Below, piece by piece: positions 1 to 11,232 of a stretch of 64,000 nt of DNA. The position numbers and the translations under genes were made by a program. The stretch is taken from positions 98,183,858 to 98,247,857 of the forward strand of contig NC_044553.1 of assembly GCF_007565055.1 (NCBI RefSeq), read 5' to 3'. A model generated the notes under the pieces. The model searched no databases and had not been told where the DNA came from. It worked only from the letters and a program-made list of their open reading frames with translations. Position 1 is the first letter of the stretch, and each line of letters starts with the position of its first letter. Source of the stretch: Rhinopithecus roxellana. Taxonomy: Eukaryota > Chordata > Mammalia > Primates > Cercopithecidae.

Positions 1-837
1 GTCAAAAACATATACTGACAATTACTTCTTAATTTATGAGTGTCCCTTTACTTATAAGCCAATTTGGTAGACACAACATATAACAATAAGTGTTTAAATA
101 AACACATCTGGACGTGTATATACACACACAAACTAAGAATCAACAGCTTGGAATCCTAAGCCATGAGATAGCAATACAAGTTCACTGGTTTTGCTTTGTT
201 TGCCCCAATAGGTAATCCAATGAAGACTGTGAACCAAAATGTAGGATTCACAAATTGCTTTAAATCATGGCAATTTGATTTAAAGACCCCACCTTCCCAG
301 ACTCCAAAGAAGAATAAGGCCAAACAGCACCAAAGAGAACATCACATGTTAACCAGCCTCCCCGTTTAGAACAGCAGCACAAAAGCCTGTATATATTCAA
401 TGCCATCCCACTTTACCATTCAACAGTAAACTTCAGATTCCATACAATATTGGGACCAAACAGAATTGCAACTGTGAGAGAAAGTTCTAAGGATGGTTTA
501 GTAGTAGACCTCAGAAACTCTGCCACAGAATCCCCTTTAGAGAGGTTGAGGTCCATAGGATCCCCCGGCACATCCCTCTTTGGGATCCAATCTTGGAGTG
601 ACAGACATGTCTGACCTTAGGTGGACACCAGTGCCACTTTATGTTTTCTCTCCAGAGGCAATCGCCTACTATGAGCTTTATAAGTCCATGCTTTCCCATG
701 CTTTCTGCTCCACTAGAGTGACAGCCATGAATTAAAAGGCATTATAGCTTTATTTTTCTTTCAAAATATTTGATCTAAGCACTTATTTTCTTTAAGCCAA
801 TCAGAGCTCTTTTATAGAAACATGACACATATGAAAT
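1..837. other. Unassigned AT-rich flank, possibly more provirus
   Basis: No gene is recognised here. A 62-codon minus-strand open frame at 511-699 resembles nothing I can name. Because retroviral protease and gag remnants lie immediately to the right on the minus strand, this stretch could be decayed downstream provirus (pol or later). I see no reverse transcriptase motif, and I do not see a second LTR matching the one at 3033-4064. Confidence 0.35.
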
Positions 838-886
838 AAATATATATATATAATATATATTATATATATATATAATACATATATAT
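838..886. repeat. TA-rich simple repeat
   Basis: Nearly pure alternating T and A with a few interruptions. It separates the recognisable retroviral remnant on its right from unassigned sequence on its left and may have grown from the tail of an older retroposon. Confidence 0.85.
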
Positions 887-889
887 ACA

Positions 890-1250
890 TTCACAGAGAA
901 ACAGACAGAAATCCAGTAGTTGTAAGATTTTTCATGTGCCAATCTCCTATTTGCAAGAAAGATAAAGGGAGTCTCAGAAATTGGGGACCTGACCTAAGAA
1001 GGTGACCACCAAGAGACTTGGCTTTTTCTGAGATGTCACTCATGGTTGTGTTAAGAGACGGGGGCCTAGGTTGAAGAGGATAACTGAAAGTTCCACTCAA
1101 GTTCAAGAGGAGGTCCATCCGCCTTCCCTCTATCCCTGGGGCTCCTAGATGGTAATCACACTCTGAATCAACAAAGCCAGGGAAAGGAACCACAGTACTC
1201 ATCAGTCCTGTTGTACCATTAGGGAGACCAGCCTTAGACCCACCGACTTG
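890..1250 (-). pseudogene. Endogenous retrovirus protease-region remnant
   Basis: This lies directly downstream of the gag remnant on the minus strand, where a gammaretrovirus-like element would carry protease. A 138-codon open frame (891-1307, minus) includes a DLLL stretch followed by NLSG at about 1092-1115. The position and the hydrophobic lead-in fit a decayed aspartic protease active site, where the family has an acidic D-T-G-type triad. The catalytic aspartate is not present, so the product would be inactive. The assignment rests on gene order and this short resemblance. Nothing to the left shows polymerase. Confidence 0.45.
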
Positions 1251-2463
1251 TGTCTTGGGAACAGTCCGCCCTCCAATGGTCCACGTTTGCACAGTCAACA
1301 GGTGCATCTTAGGAACTCTGGGGTTTGTGAGCCTGTAAGGTGACTATTAGAGCCTCTGCCTTTTTCTTTAAACCAATCAGTTAGAGCTCTTTTCCCTCTC
1401 TTGGGCTTTCTGATCCCTATTGTAAAAGATCATGGTGGCCACTTTCAGGAGGTCCTTTAAAGCAGTATCTGGTCCTATGACCTGTTTCTGCTGCTTCTGT
1501 TCCCTCCTAATATCAGGGGCTGCCTAAGTAATAAACTCATCTCCTAGGACTAGCTGTCCCTCTATTGAATCATGAGATAGAGGGGTGTGTTTTACCAAGA
1601 CTCCTCTTAGCTGTTTCAGGAAGGCAGTGGGACTTCCATCCAGTCCATGATCCACTATGGATAGCCCAGTGCAATTGAGAAGTCCAGTCCTTCACAATCC
1701 CTCCAATATGCACAGCTGAAAGAGTTTTTTTCCATTGTCCCTTTTCATTATTGGGGTCTCATTTAGAGTCCTCCAATAGTATTGCTATTTTTCCAATTGG
1801 ATAAGGCTCCTCCCCTTCCCTGGCCCTATACAAGATATAAAGTTCATCCCCCAAATTCTCTGCCACTTGTCTTGAGTGGCCTGGTTTTCAGTGTTGGTCA
1901 GGATTTGATCCAAAGAGTTCAAACTCTTGGGTTGAGCTCTGGAAAGCCTTTTTATATTTATCAAGGCCATCTGAAAACCAGTCAAAATACCCCTTAATTT
2001 GCCTTAAGTCCTGAAGAGAAAAGGGGACCTGGACCTTAATGGGGCCATATTCACCAGGCATCGATTATAGGGGCAGTTGAGAGTGGAACCTGCCTAAAAC
2101 CACGATTCCTAGGCTGGGGTAAGCTTGAGAAACCACCTGGATAGGAAGGACCAGAGGGGGTTGATTCCCTGATGGATGTGACTTTGGGGTTTTCTTCCTC
2201 AGTTCCCTGGGATTGCCCATTGCAGCCTCTCCTGAGATGGATACTAGGAGGGCTGAATCAATCAGGCAATGTTGGCAAAGGCCTGGGTTACCCTGCAACA
2301 CAAAGAAGGACTGCTCATAAGGGACCTTGGACCATTTTCCCTCGTATTTACAGAAAAGCTTCCTTCCTGAGGCAATGCTTTTTTGTGCCTCAAGATGCTT
2401 GGCACTAAACTGGAAATGACAAAAACATTTTCTTACAAATTTACTGCAGATACCACAGCACAC
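1250..2463 (-). pseudogene. Endogenous retrovirus gag remnant (capsid, nucleocapsid)
   Basis: In infectious relatives Gag forms the virion core. This minus-strand copy is broken by several stops and frame changes. The capsid signature PFSLQDLRQIKG reads at about 1995-2040 and begins the gammaretroviral-type capsid domain. Further on, pieces resembling the capsid C-terminal region (TQAAPDIRR near 1500-1530, then VIGPDTALKDLLKVAT) follow in the expected order. Near 1255-1300 a nucleocapsid zinc-knuckle remnant keeps a C-X4-H-X4-C spacing but has lost the first cysteine. An open 132-codon frame (2065-2463) covers the upstream part. The order LTR, primer site, leader, gag, protease supports one provirus. 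Family within class I is not assigned. Confidence 0.75.
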
Positions 2464-3011
2464 TTTGCTTAATCTGTGTTACTCTTGACCTTCCATTTCA
2501 TACTTTGACTAAGCCAAATGCTCATTCTACGCCATAATATCTCTGGTTTGCAACAGCACCCTTAACATTTAACATTGTATATAAAAGAGATAGGAACCAT
2601 GACAGTTGTGAAGGAAACAACGATAGGAAAGACTAAAAAGCGTAGTGCCAGCACCCTAATAGGCAGTTGGGGACTGAAGTTAGTCCAGGGGCCTTTGCAT
2701 TACATCAAGGTGTGGCCTCAGCCGGATACCTTTGCTTGCACCAAGACCTCCTTCTGGTCCCAAGTGACAGCTTCCCTCCATGAAGGGAAACTGGGTTAGA
2801 ACAAAGCCAACATTTCCAACACCTGAGAGTGATGGAGGATTGACAGTGTTCTCCCCAGCAAGCCTGTCCTGTGTCTTAAGTCCAGCCATACTAGTCACTT
2901 GTACTGGCTGACAGAGGCCCAGTACTTTTCCTTCATCTTGACTATTGTGGAGTTTATAGACTCCTAAACAAAAGACATAAAGCAGAGCTGCTTTTACCCA
3001 CCCTTCCACAG
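2464..3011 (-). other. Retroviral untranslated leader, gag start unclear
   Basis: Sequence between the primer site and recognisable gag, in provirus orientation. A minus-strand frame of 151 codons (2680-3135) runs from the LTR through the primer site, so it is not gag. No packaging signal can be identified by eye. Confidence 0.5.
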
Positions 3012-3029
3012 ATCCCAGATGAGCCCCCA
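3012..3029 (-). promoter_or_regulatory. Retroviral primer-binding site, proline-tRNA type
   Basis: On the minus strand the 18 bases read TGGGGGCTCATCTGGGAT. This differs at two positions from the complement of the 3' end of proline tRNA used by many gammaretroviruses. It sits three bases downstream of an LTR ending in CA, the canonical spacing, and therefore fixes both the orientation and the inner LTR edge. Confidence 0.85.
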
Positions 3030-3032
3030 AAA

Positions 3033-4064
3033 TGTTTCGGGATCTCAGGGGTGTCAATTTTTCTGGCTGGAAACCTCTGTGGCTACAGCGCCTGTGCCGA
3101 GTTCTCATCCTGCATCCAGGAAGAATGAGGTACACAGACAGACAAATAAAGAGTGAAAAATATGAGAAGTTTTATTTAGTGTTAAAGCAGCTCAGAGACC
3201 CACAGTGGGTAGTTACTTTCTGTAGGCAGGTCCTCCTATGGAGTGTTCAACTCTCAGCAGAGAAGAGGCCTTGGAGAGGGTAACTCCTCTCTGCAGACAA
3301 GTCATTTGGACATCTCTGCAGGTCTCTGAAGCTCTCAGCAGAGGGTAGCTCCTCTTTGTCCTGTGGCCATCCTCTGCTCTGCTCTTGCTGAGTTCAGGGC
3401 TTTTATGGACCTCAGATTGGGGGAAGTGTGTACCTATTGGTCCATGGGCGGCCATGGACGGGGGTGGAAGAGGCACCATGACTTCCCACTCCAGTCCACG
3501 GGACTAGCAGCCCACCACCCAGCCTTCAGGCCCTCTCTGGCCTGAGGGTGGGAGTTTGTTGGGAAACCTGCTCCCTTCTGCCTCAGACTCTGTTCACCTC
3601 CTGCTGACATTTATGGCCCCAGGGCTTCACCCCAACCCCACTCTGAGATAGGAGTGGGTGCCAGGAACAGAGAGGCCAGGCAGTTGGAGCAGATACCCGT
3701 GGGCCTGCACGGATGAGGTGGTCCTTCCTGGGGCACCCAATCATGAAGGCTGCAGAGATGCCCAGGTCCTGCACCAGGGAGGGAACCCACAGCTGCACCT
3801 AGGAGCGCCCATCCCCCTAACTCAGAAGAAGCAGGGCTCCCACTTGTCTCCGGATCCTTCCTGCTTTGTGGAATGGGAGGCCCAGGGAGGCTGGGCTGCA
3901 GCTGCACCCAGAGGGCAGATCCTGCCTGTTCCTGGATCCCCTAAAAGCACAAGGAGTCTCAGACCCACAGCCACAGTTTGGGTGACTATAGACCTCCAGG
4001 AGGGTGGGGCTCTCACCAGCTCCATGTAGTGCACAGCCCCAGTCACACCTCCTTGCTGCAGCCA
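3033..4064 (-). mobile_element. Class I endogenous retrovirus 5' LTR
   Basis: The inner edge is firm: on the plus strand it starts TGTTTCGGGATC at 3033, just before the primer site. A minus-strand AATAAA (3171-3176) would serve as polyadenylation signal about 140 bases from the inner edge. A minus-strand CATAAAAG (about 3399-3406) is a plausible TATA box, placing R roughly between 3150 and 3375. The remaining sequence to about 4064 is GC-richer than anything around it and would be U3. The outer edge is uncertain because a separate L1 3' end abuts it. Confidence 0.7.
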
Positions 4065-4069
4065 CTGCC

Positions 4070-4196
4070 ATCATTATGTTCATTATTTGGATGATGGGTT
4101 CAACTGAAGCCCAAACCTCAGCATCACGTAATATATCCATGTAGCGAACCTGCACATATACCCTCTGAATCTAAATAAAAAAATAAATAATGAAAA
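4070..4196 (+). mobile_element. L1 3' end fragment (older L1PB/L1M type)
   Basis: Ends with the L1 3'UTR signature (CCTCAGCATCACGTAATATA, then AACCTGCACATATACCC) and an A-rich TAAATAAA tail. Only about 120 bases of the element remain. It lies against the outer side of the retroviral LTR. Confidence 0.8.
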
Positions 4197-5255
4197 GTAC
4201 TTAGAAAAAAACAAAATAATTTGGAATTATACTATATATCCAGAATTTCAATAAATAAAAATGTTTTCTTATTGGTATTTAGAAGAGGCTAAAACAAAAC
4301 TTATCAACATGCAGGAAGTATCAAACACACAGACACTTCATGGTATTATGAGAAAGACATGGTCTTAGAGCAGCAGTGATATATAAATCCTCAAAGTAAA
4401 GACAAAGAGGGAATCCCTACAAAATTCAACCCTCCATAAAATCAGTGTATCAATATCATACTGTTATCTGACAGAAATAACTGCAACCTTCTTTGTAATT
4501 ATTAATATTAATGATGTATTTCAAACATCTACAAATTTTCTTTCAAAATCTCAGCATGTTTATTTCTTATTATCAGATTTTATTATAAAGGTTTTGGTTT
4601 CAACATGCATTTTTGTACCTGTCTGGATAGGACACAAATAAATTTTCCTTTGCTTAGAATTTTAAATCCATTTTATTTCTATGTAGCAATACCTCAGTGA
4701 GAAACATACATCACAGTGTCATATTTAATTGGTATTGATAATTTATCAGATACTATTAAATAATTGTATGATAAAAATCTATGATTATTGACTATTTGAC
4801 AATTTTGAGTATTTAAAATTTTTTACCATGGTAAAATACATGTAACATAAAATTTAGCATTTAACCATTTTATATGTATAATTCCCTGGTGTTACTTACA
4901 TTCATAAAGTTGGGCACCTCACATCTATCTTCTGAAATTTATTAAAAGAAAATTTAAAATCAGCTGTAACAATATAGTTAATTTTTATAAAACTCTTACA
5001 AAATTCAACCTATGAGCTTTGACAAGCCAAAAAACTATTGTCATTGTCTTCTTTTGCTATCAATAGTGCCATAAATTGGTAATAATTTATACCATTTGTT
5101 TATAAATTTGTGGCACATTTTTAAACTGCATAATTTTTATAGCATCACATATATTATATTATGCATTATACAGTAGAGCACATCAATAAATTATTTTTCT
5201 CTCACTTTAAAGCTACAAATAGCCCTGATTTTTGACCTAATGTCACTAACTATCA
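4197..5255. other. AT-rich intergenic DNA with L1M 3'UTR-like patch
   Basis: No gene. Around 4805-4935 the sequence (TGGTAAAATACATGTAACAT, then a TTTAGCATTTAACC-like stretch) resembles the widespread ancient L1M 3'UTR motif also seen at 7440-8105. The rest shows no recognisable feature. Confidence 0.5.
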
Positions 5256-5261
5256 TTATAT

Positions 5262-5872
5262 GGAACTATCCATCATAATATGGAAGAGTGTGTGGCAATA
5301 CTTCAAAGACCTAAACACAGAAATACCATTTGACCTAGCAATCCCATTACTGGGTATTTACCCAAAGGAATGTAAATCATTATGAAGACACATGTATGCC
5401 TGTGTTCATTGCAACACTGTTCACAATAGCAAAGACATGGAATCAACCTAAATGCCCACAAATAATAGACTGGGCAAAGAAAATGTAGTACATATACAGC
5501 GTGGAATACCATCCAACCATAAAAAAATAATGAGGTCATGTCTTTTCCAGGGACATGGATAGAGCTAGAAGCCATTATACTTAGCAAACTAGCACAGGAA
5601 CAGAAAACCAAATACCACACGTTCTCACTTGTAAGTGGCAGCTAAATCATGCTAACACATAGATGCATAGAGGGGAACAACACACACTAGGGCCTATTGG
5701 AAAGTGGAGGGTGGGAGGAGGGAGAGGATCCGAAAAATTAACTAGTGAGTACTAAGCTTAACACCTGGGTCATGAAATAATCTGTACAACAAATCTCCGT
5801 AAGACAAGTTTATCTGTGTAACAAAGCTGCACGTGTACCCCTGAACCTAAAGTTAAAAAAATAAATAAATAA
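5262..5872 (+). mobile_element. 5'-truncated L1 3' end (old L1PA/L1PB range)
   Basis: Covers the last part of L1 ORF2 and the 3'UTR. Recognisable pieces in order: the LLGIYP-type region at 5340-5370, the region for WNQPKCP at about 5440-5460, a polypurine tract near 5705-5730, and a 3' tail of AATAAATAAATAAA. Many stops and frame breaks make it non-coding. A short sequence just before it recurs near 7083-7110. Confidence 0.9.
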
Positions 5873-7111
5873 AAGCTAATTTCCTCATATCTCACTAAAA
5901 TTCTTCATTGACAGATATAAATAATTCCAAAATATTCACGACATGAATTTGATTATTTACATGGTTAATTAAAGTAATACAAAGATACACAAAGTATTAT
6001 TGGAGAACATCACGTAAAACTCATCTAAAGCTACAGAAAAGAGTAATTTTTCGATTTTGGCTCAGTTTATTCTGAATATTTTTAGAAAGGTTTCTGTTCT
6101 ACAAACAAATGTTTCATGCTCAAATTAAAATTGTTTACACTTTGTAAAATGTTTTTATTACTCTTACTCATAATTTTTAAACAAAGTTTTCATAATCTAT
6201 TTTACCATATCTTCATCTAAAACTGTTTTTCTTTTTCTCTTCAGGAATCCATTAGTATACTCCATGACTAGATAATAGATAATCTAATTTACAATTTTAG
6301 ATTCTATTAAAATTCTTCAAATGTTTTAATTGACCATTTATTTCCATATTTTGCTCACTAATTTTATCAATTCTTGTTTGATTTTGGGGAGGAAATTTCT
6401 TATCAAATGCATTAAATATGTCCTAATGTTCTACACATAATTATCTCAAAACACTTCACACAACAGCCATTGTGTTGGGTTCTTTCACAGCACATTGCTC
6501 TAGCCTTTTCATAAAGTTTTTGATGTGTCTTTTTCAGTTTTTATTTTACTTGCATGTTCTGGTCTTTATACTAGCTTCTGTATTTATGCTCAATTAAATG
6601 TTAGCAGTATGCCTTTATTTTAATTTATGAATATGTTCACACATCAATTTTAATTAAGTATAAAAATAATTGTTACAAAGTAATTAATTATGATTATTTT
6701 AATCTAATTAACATTAATGGTTTTCATAGGTATCATTGTAATTCATGGCATCTGAATAAAATATTAAAATCATGACATGCCAATTTTACATCAGCATATA
6801 GAAAATATTATACAAATGAAATCAATCAATAGGCACAAAATGGTTAACTATCCTTTTTCTGTGTGTTACTGTAAATAAAGCGTGTATCTAACAGGTACAC
6901 CACAGTATAGCAATATCACATAATGAAACAGTTAAAGTAAAATGAAATCTTACCAGAACAATAGTATATGGTTTAATAAAAATTGTTATAAAAATTACTT
7001 TATGTTGTAAATTTAAATTTAATTGAAATAAATTTTATTAAAATAAAATTTAAAATTTAGTTGCTTAGTGTCACAGTACTTAATAATGTCATTAACTGTC
7101 ATTATATGGAA
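5873..7111. other. AT-rich intergenic DNA, no recognised feature
   Basis: No open frame or repeat family that I can support. Near 7083-7110 a 28-base stretch resembles the sequence at 5236-5264 that flanks the preceding L1. Confidence 0.5.
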
Positions 7112-7250
7112 CATATTTAATAGTGTTTATTATCCTGTTGTTTCCATAAGTGTGAACAAAATGAGTGGACAGAAATGTACAATGAAACAGGTGGCGAAAA
7201 TAGTGTTGATACAATGAAAGACTTTCTGTCCACAAGAACTAGACTTGTGG
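7112..7250 (+). repeat. Left arm of an unassigned inverted repeat
   Basis: About 125 bases here match the reverse complement of 9340-9470 at roughly 93 percent by eye (about nine differences), including shared blocks such as AACAAAATGAGTGGACAGAA and TAGTGTTGATACAATGAAAG. I do not recognise the family. At the right edge a 22-base unit (GAACTAGACTTGTGGATATA, GAACTGGACTTATGGATATA) is locally duplicated. Confidence 0.8.
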
Positions 7251-7439
7251 ATATAAAGAACTGGACTTATGGATATAATATGCGGCAGTAGCCACATATT
7301 AAGCGATTAATATCCACATATTGCTAGTGGTAGAAACATCTCAGTGCAGCCCTAGATCCCGAGATAGCCCTGTAATTATAATTGTACAAGTTGCTTCTTA
7401 GTGAACTTGGGGAAAAATGTATTTTCATCCAAAGTATGT

Positions 7440-7497
7440 GAATTAATTTTCTGAAATTGTGTCGAAATACAAATAACATAAAATTCGCCATTTTAAC
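7440..7497. repeat. L1M 3'UTR-like repeat, left piece
   Basis: ACATAAAATTCGCCATTTTAAC is the conserved core of an ancient L1-type 3' region. It is cut by the LTR inserted at 7498 and resumes at 8066. Confidence 0.55.
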
Positions 7498-8065
7498 TGT
7501 ATTAGCTCAGGGTTCTCCAGAGGGAAAGAACTAATAGGATATATACATATGTGAAAGGGAGTTTATTAGAGAGAATTGACTCATAGGATCACAAGCGAAG
7601 TCCCAGGGTAGGTAGCCTGCAAGCTGGGGGAGAAAGAAGCCAGTAGTGGCTCAGTCAGAGTCCAAAAGCCTCAAAAGCAGAGAAGTTCAGTCTATGGCTG
7701 AATGCCCAAAAACCCCTGGGAAACCACTGGTGCAAGTCCAAGGGCCCAGTGGCTGAAGAACCTGGAGTCTTAGGTTCAAGGGAAGGAGTGGAAGGAAGCA
7801 TCCAGCACTGGAGAAAGAAGAAAACCAGAAGGTTCAGCAAGCCAGCTTATCCCACCTCCTTCTGCCTGCCTTGTTTTAGCCGTGTTGGCAGCAGATCAGA
7901 TGGTGCCCACTCACATTCAGGGTGGGACTTCCTCTCCCAGTCCACTGACTGAAATGTCAATCTCTTCTGGAAACACCCTCACAGACACACCCAGAAACAA
8001 TATTTTGCCAGCTATCTAGACATCCTCCCATCCAAACAAATTGACACCTAACATTAACCATTACA
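7498..8065 (-). mobile_element. Solo LTR of ERVL type (MLT2-like)
   Basis: Runs from TGTATTAGCTCAGGG to ATTAACCATTACA on the plus strand, the reverse of the ERVL LTR consensus that starts TGTGATGGTTAAT and ends CTAATACA. It is flanked by a perfect 5-bp duplication TTAAC (7493-7497 and 8066-8070), as expected for retroviral integration followed by LTR-LTR recombination. No internal retroviral sequence remains. Related copies occur at 28140-28690 and 50626-51179. Confidence 0.88.
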
Positions 8066-8106
8066 TTAACCATTTAAAAATGCACCATTCAGTGACATTT
8101 AATATA
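8066..8106. repeat. L1M 3'UTR-like repeat, right piece
   Basis: Continues the motif interrupted at 7497 (CATTTAAAAATGCACCATTCAGTG). Joining the flanks after removing one TTAAC gives an uninterrupted old repeat, which confirms the LTR insertion. Confidence 0.55.
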
Positions 8107-9334
8107 TTCTCATTTTTAATACTAAAAAGGTAACTGAAATCTTTTAAAATAGGAAATTATGAAAATAAAATGTTATACTTCTGTTCTCTGTTTTCTTCTT
8201 TTGATGCTAGGTATTCAACAATTGTTTGTGCATTTGTGTCTTACCTAAAAGCTTAATGAAAAATGTATAGCAACAATTTTTTAACTTACTCTGCCCTCTC
8301 ATCAATAAATTGCTCAGGTAAGAAGAATATTTTCTTTTTATTTCTGATGATGAAATGGAATATGTGATATCATTTTTGATGCTGTTTGATATTTAGTTTT
8401 GTTTTTGTTGTCATTATTTTAACCAAAATCAGTTTTGGGGTTGACAGATGACATTCTCACTCCCTGATGCTATTTTTTTTTTTTTTTTTCTTGAATTGAT
8501 ATCACTGGAAGTTGTCTGTTAGTTCCTTATGGACATACTCTACAAAAAATCAATTTCCCCTTGTTTTGTTTATTTATTTTTTGATTCTTCTCATTAATGT
8601 TGGCCCCTAGGATTTTATTAAATGTCTATGGTTAACTACCTAAAAACTATATTAACAAATAGTGATTGGGGGTATCTAAAATATATATTTTATGGCTTTA
8701 GGAATGTAATAATTTTGCTTTGTCCTGAAACCAGACTCAGACTATTTCAAAGTATATATAGCACAATTTGTTTTATTTATAATCCATTGCCTTGGCAAAA
8801 TAGATTACCTACCAATTGAAGTGAAGCTTTAAGATACAGTGAACCATAAAAGATATTCCGGAACAGAAGTGTCAAATATACTGATCATCAAGATAAATGA
8901 GCAAACCTACAGGGGAAGATTAAATTAAATTTTATTGAAATCCACTTGGGAAAAGAGTCTACCCTTAATAGTCTGTCTCCTTTCTTCTTGTCACCTATGG
9001 AGAAGCACAATTTTTGTGAGCTTTATTCAAAAATTACATTTTGGACACAAAAGATGCTGTACTTATTGGGCAATCAAATATTCCACACAGCAGTGAAAGA
9101 CAGGTTGAATATATAATCAACGCATGCTACCACAGAAACAAAAGAAACTTATTTGTTGCGAAGGGGTTGTCTCCATCTATATCTTCTGCAAAACAGAATG
9201 ACATTTGACATTGATAATTCAGTCATATTGCTGAGAAAGAATGACTAAGTTAAAAAGTTGGTGTGTCTTATTTTTATTATTTATTTTTAAATCAAATATT
9301 TTCTATAGAAGCAGTATTTTTATTTTTCTGTCTT
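8107..9334. other. AT-rich intergenic DNA
   Basis: No gene or recognised repeat beyond a T run at about 8472-8489. The 65-codon and 63-codon plus-strand frames here have no recognisable similarity and are treated as chance. Confidence 0.5.
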
Positions 9335-9470
9335 CAAAAGTCTAGTTCTTGTGGATATAAAGTCTTTCATTGTATCAACACTATTTTCACCACCAGTTTC
9401 ACTATACATTTCTGTCCACTCATTTTGTTGACACTTATGGAAGCAACAGGATAATAAACACTACTAAACA
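9335..9470 (-). repeat. Right arm of an unassigned inverted repeat
   Basis: Reverse-complement partner of 7112-7250, about 2.1 kb away, with only one copy of the 22-base unit that is doubled in the left arm. Beyond about 9470 similarity fades into a weaker match. Confidence 0.8.
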
Positions 9471-9989
9471 TATAAATAGCAGTTATTAGAGCACATATTA
9501 ATACATAAAAACATATTTTTACAATGTGCATCTAATCAATGAAGCATAAATTTGGAAGAGCTACTAAATAAATATTTATTGGGATGCTGGACCTATGGGA
9601 ATCAGTCCTTTCAATAATAGAACAGGTTTTCCTTTGTCTTTCACCCAGTTGAAACCAACTATCATTATAAAGCATATGTTCAGTTTTCCCTTTAGTAAGT
9701 CTCATTAGATAGTTTTAGTGACTATCCTGATGAAACTACTAAATAAACTAAATAAAGAAAAGAAGCTTTACCTTTTTATATCTCTTTCATCATTCGTTTT
9801 TACCATGTTTTAAATGAGCAGCTTTACTCTGTTTTTCTAGATAAGACTCATGTTTCATTAGTAGGCTGTGCAGTAACATTATCAACAATGTACCTACCTG
9901 ACTACTTATAGAATTTTTCTTAAATTATCCAAAATATTCTGCAATATTATAGCCATATAATATTTTTTAAAATTGTTAAAAGTCTAGCA
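9471..9989. other. AT-rich intergenic DNA, nothing recognised
   Basis: No gene, RNA or identifiable repeat seen. Confidence 0.5.
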
Positions 9990-9994
9990 CATGA

Positions 9995-10402
9995 TGCTCT
10001 GGTTTGAATTGTTTTTCCCTTCTCAAACTCATGTCGAAACTTAATTGCCATTGTAACAGTAATAAGAGATGAAACCTTTAAGAGGTGGTTGGGCCATGAA
10101 GGCTTCACCCTCATGAATGGGTTAATGTCATTACCACAAAAGTAGGGGCATTATCACTTGAGTAGCTTCCTTATAAAAGATCAAACTTGGCCCCTGTTTG
10201 GTTTCTCTCTCTCTGTTTCCCTGTCTTGCCCTTCCCACTTCCACCTTCTGCCAGGGGATGACTCATCGAGAAATCCTTGGACAGATGCAGCCCCAGTCTT
10301 GGGCTTCCCAGCCTTCAGAACTGTGAGTCAAATAAATTTATGCTCATTATAAATACCCAGCCTATGCTACTCAATTACTGCAAAATAAATTGGACTAAGA
10401 CA
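9995..10402 (+). mobile_element. MaLR LTR (MLT1-like)
   Basis: Starts TGCTCTGGTTTGAATT and ends GGACTAAGACA, with characteristic internal pieces: CTCATGAATGGGTTAATG, a pyrimidine-rich TCTCTCTCTCTG stretch, a CAGCCTTCAGAACTGTGAG block and AATAAATTTATGC. It is flanked by a perfect 5-bp duplication CATGA (9990-9994 and 10403-10407). A solo LTR without internal sequence. Confidence 0.88.
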
Positions 10403-10629
10403 CATGAAAATTTAGAAATAATTTTAATTAGTAGGTATGAGTCAGGCTATGCATACAGTCTGTCAAAAGAGCAACAGAGTAGTCCAGTGCAGTGAAAGCA
10501 TAAACAATATTTGGAGAGAATACCTGAAATACTTTATTACCTTGCTCAATTTTCATATTTTAGGAATAACACACAAAGTTACTTGATTAAGCCATGTGAC
10601 ATTGCTTTTTCTGTAAGTAAAAATGATTA

Positions 10630-11055
10630 TCAGTGTATTAGTTTTCTTTGCTGCGTAACAAACTGCCAGAAACTTATTGACGTAAAAGCACACCTGATTA
10701 TTATTTTCTAATGCATGTATTAGTTATTATTTTTCCGTAGATCAGAGATTTGGCTTTTCTGTGTAGGGTCTGTCAATGCCAAATTCAAGGTTTTAGTCAG
10801 GCTAAATTCTCATCTGGAGGTTCTAAAAAAAATTTGATTTTAAGCTCATTCATTTTACTGGAAGAATCCAATTCTCCGCTTTTATGGATTGAAAATCCTC
10901 ATTTCATGGCCCTCATCAGCAAAGGGCTGCTCTCAGCTTTTAGGGCCTCTCAACTTTTCTTCCCTGCTCTTCTCCTTCTTTTAAATTAGGATGAGTGCAT
11001 CTACTCTTTCTTTCTGAATTTTGTGATTTCTTCTACTGTTACCAGTTAGAGACAA
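10630..11055 (-). mobile_element. Degraded LTR-like repeat
   Basis: Begins with TGTATTAGTTTTCTTTGCTG followed by a degenerate copy of the common mammalian LTR end that reads CTAATACA on the other strand. Divergence is high and the far end is poorly defined, so the family (MaLR-like) is tentative. Confidence 0.45.
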
Positions 11056-11079
11056 CTCTGTGTTATTAATGGTATTCAT

Positions 11080-11232
11080 GGCTGGGAACAGTGGCTCAGC
11101 CTATAATTCCAACATATTGAGAGGCTGATGTGAGCAGATGGCTTGAGCCCAGGAGTTGGAGATGGGCCTGGGCAACATGGCAAAATTCCATCTCTACAAA
11201 AAAGTACAAAAATTAGTCAGGTGTGCTGGTGA
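11080..11232 (+). mobile_element. Truncated Alu, left monomer
   Basis: GGCTGGGAACAGTGGCTCAG through CAAAAATTAGTCAGGTGTG is the left arm of an old Alu. It stops before the right arm and lacks an A-rich tail, so it is truncated or partly deleted. Confidence 0.85.

Noticed and set aside
3583..4155. Overlapping open frames up to 123 codons on both strands
   Set aside because: They lie in the GC-rich U3 of a retroviral LTR, have no recognisable domain and are expected where stop codons are scarce.
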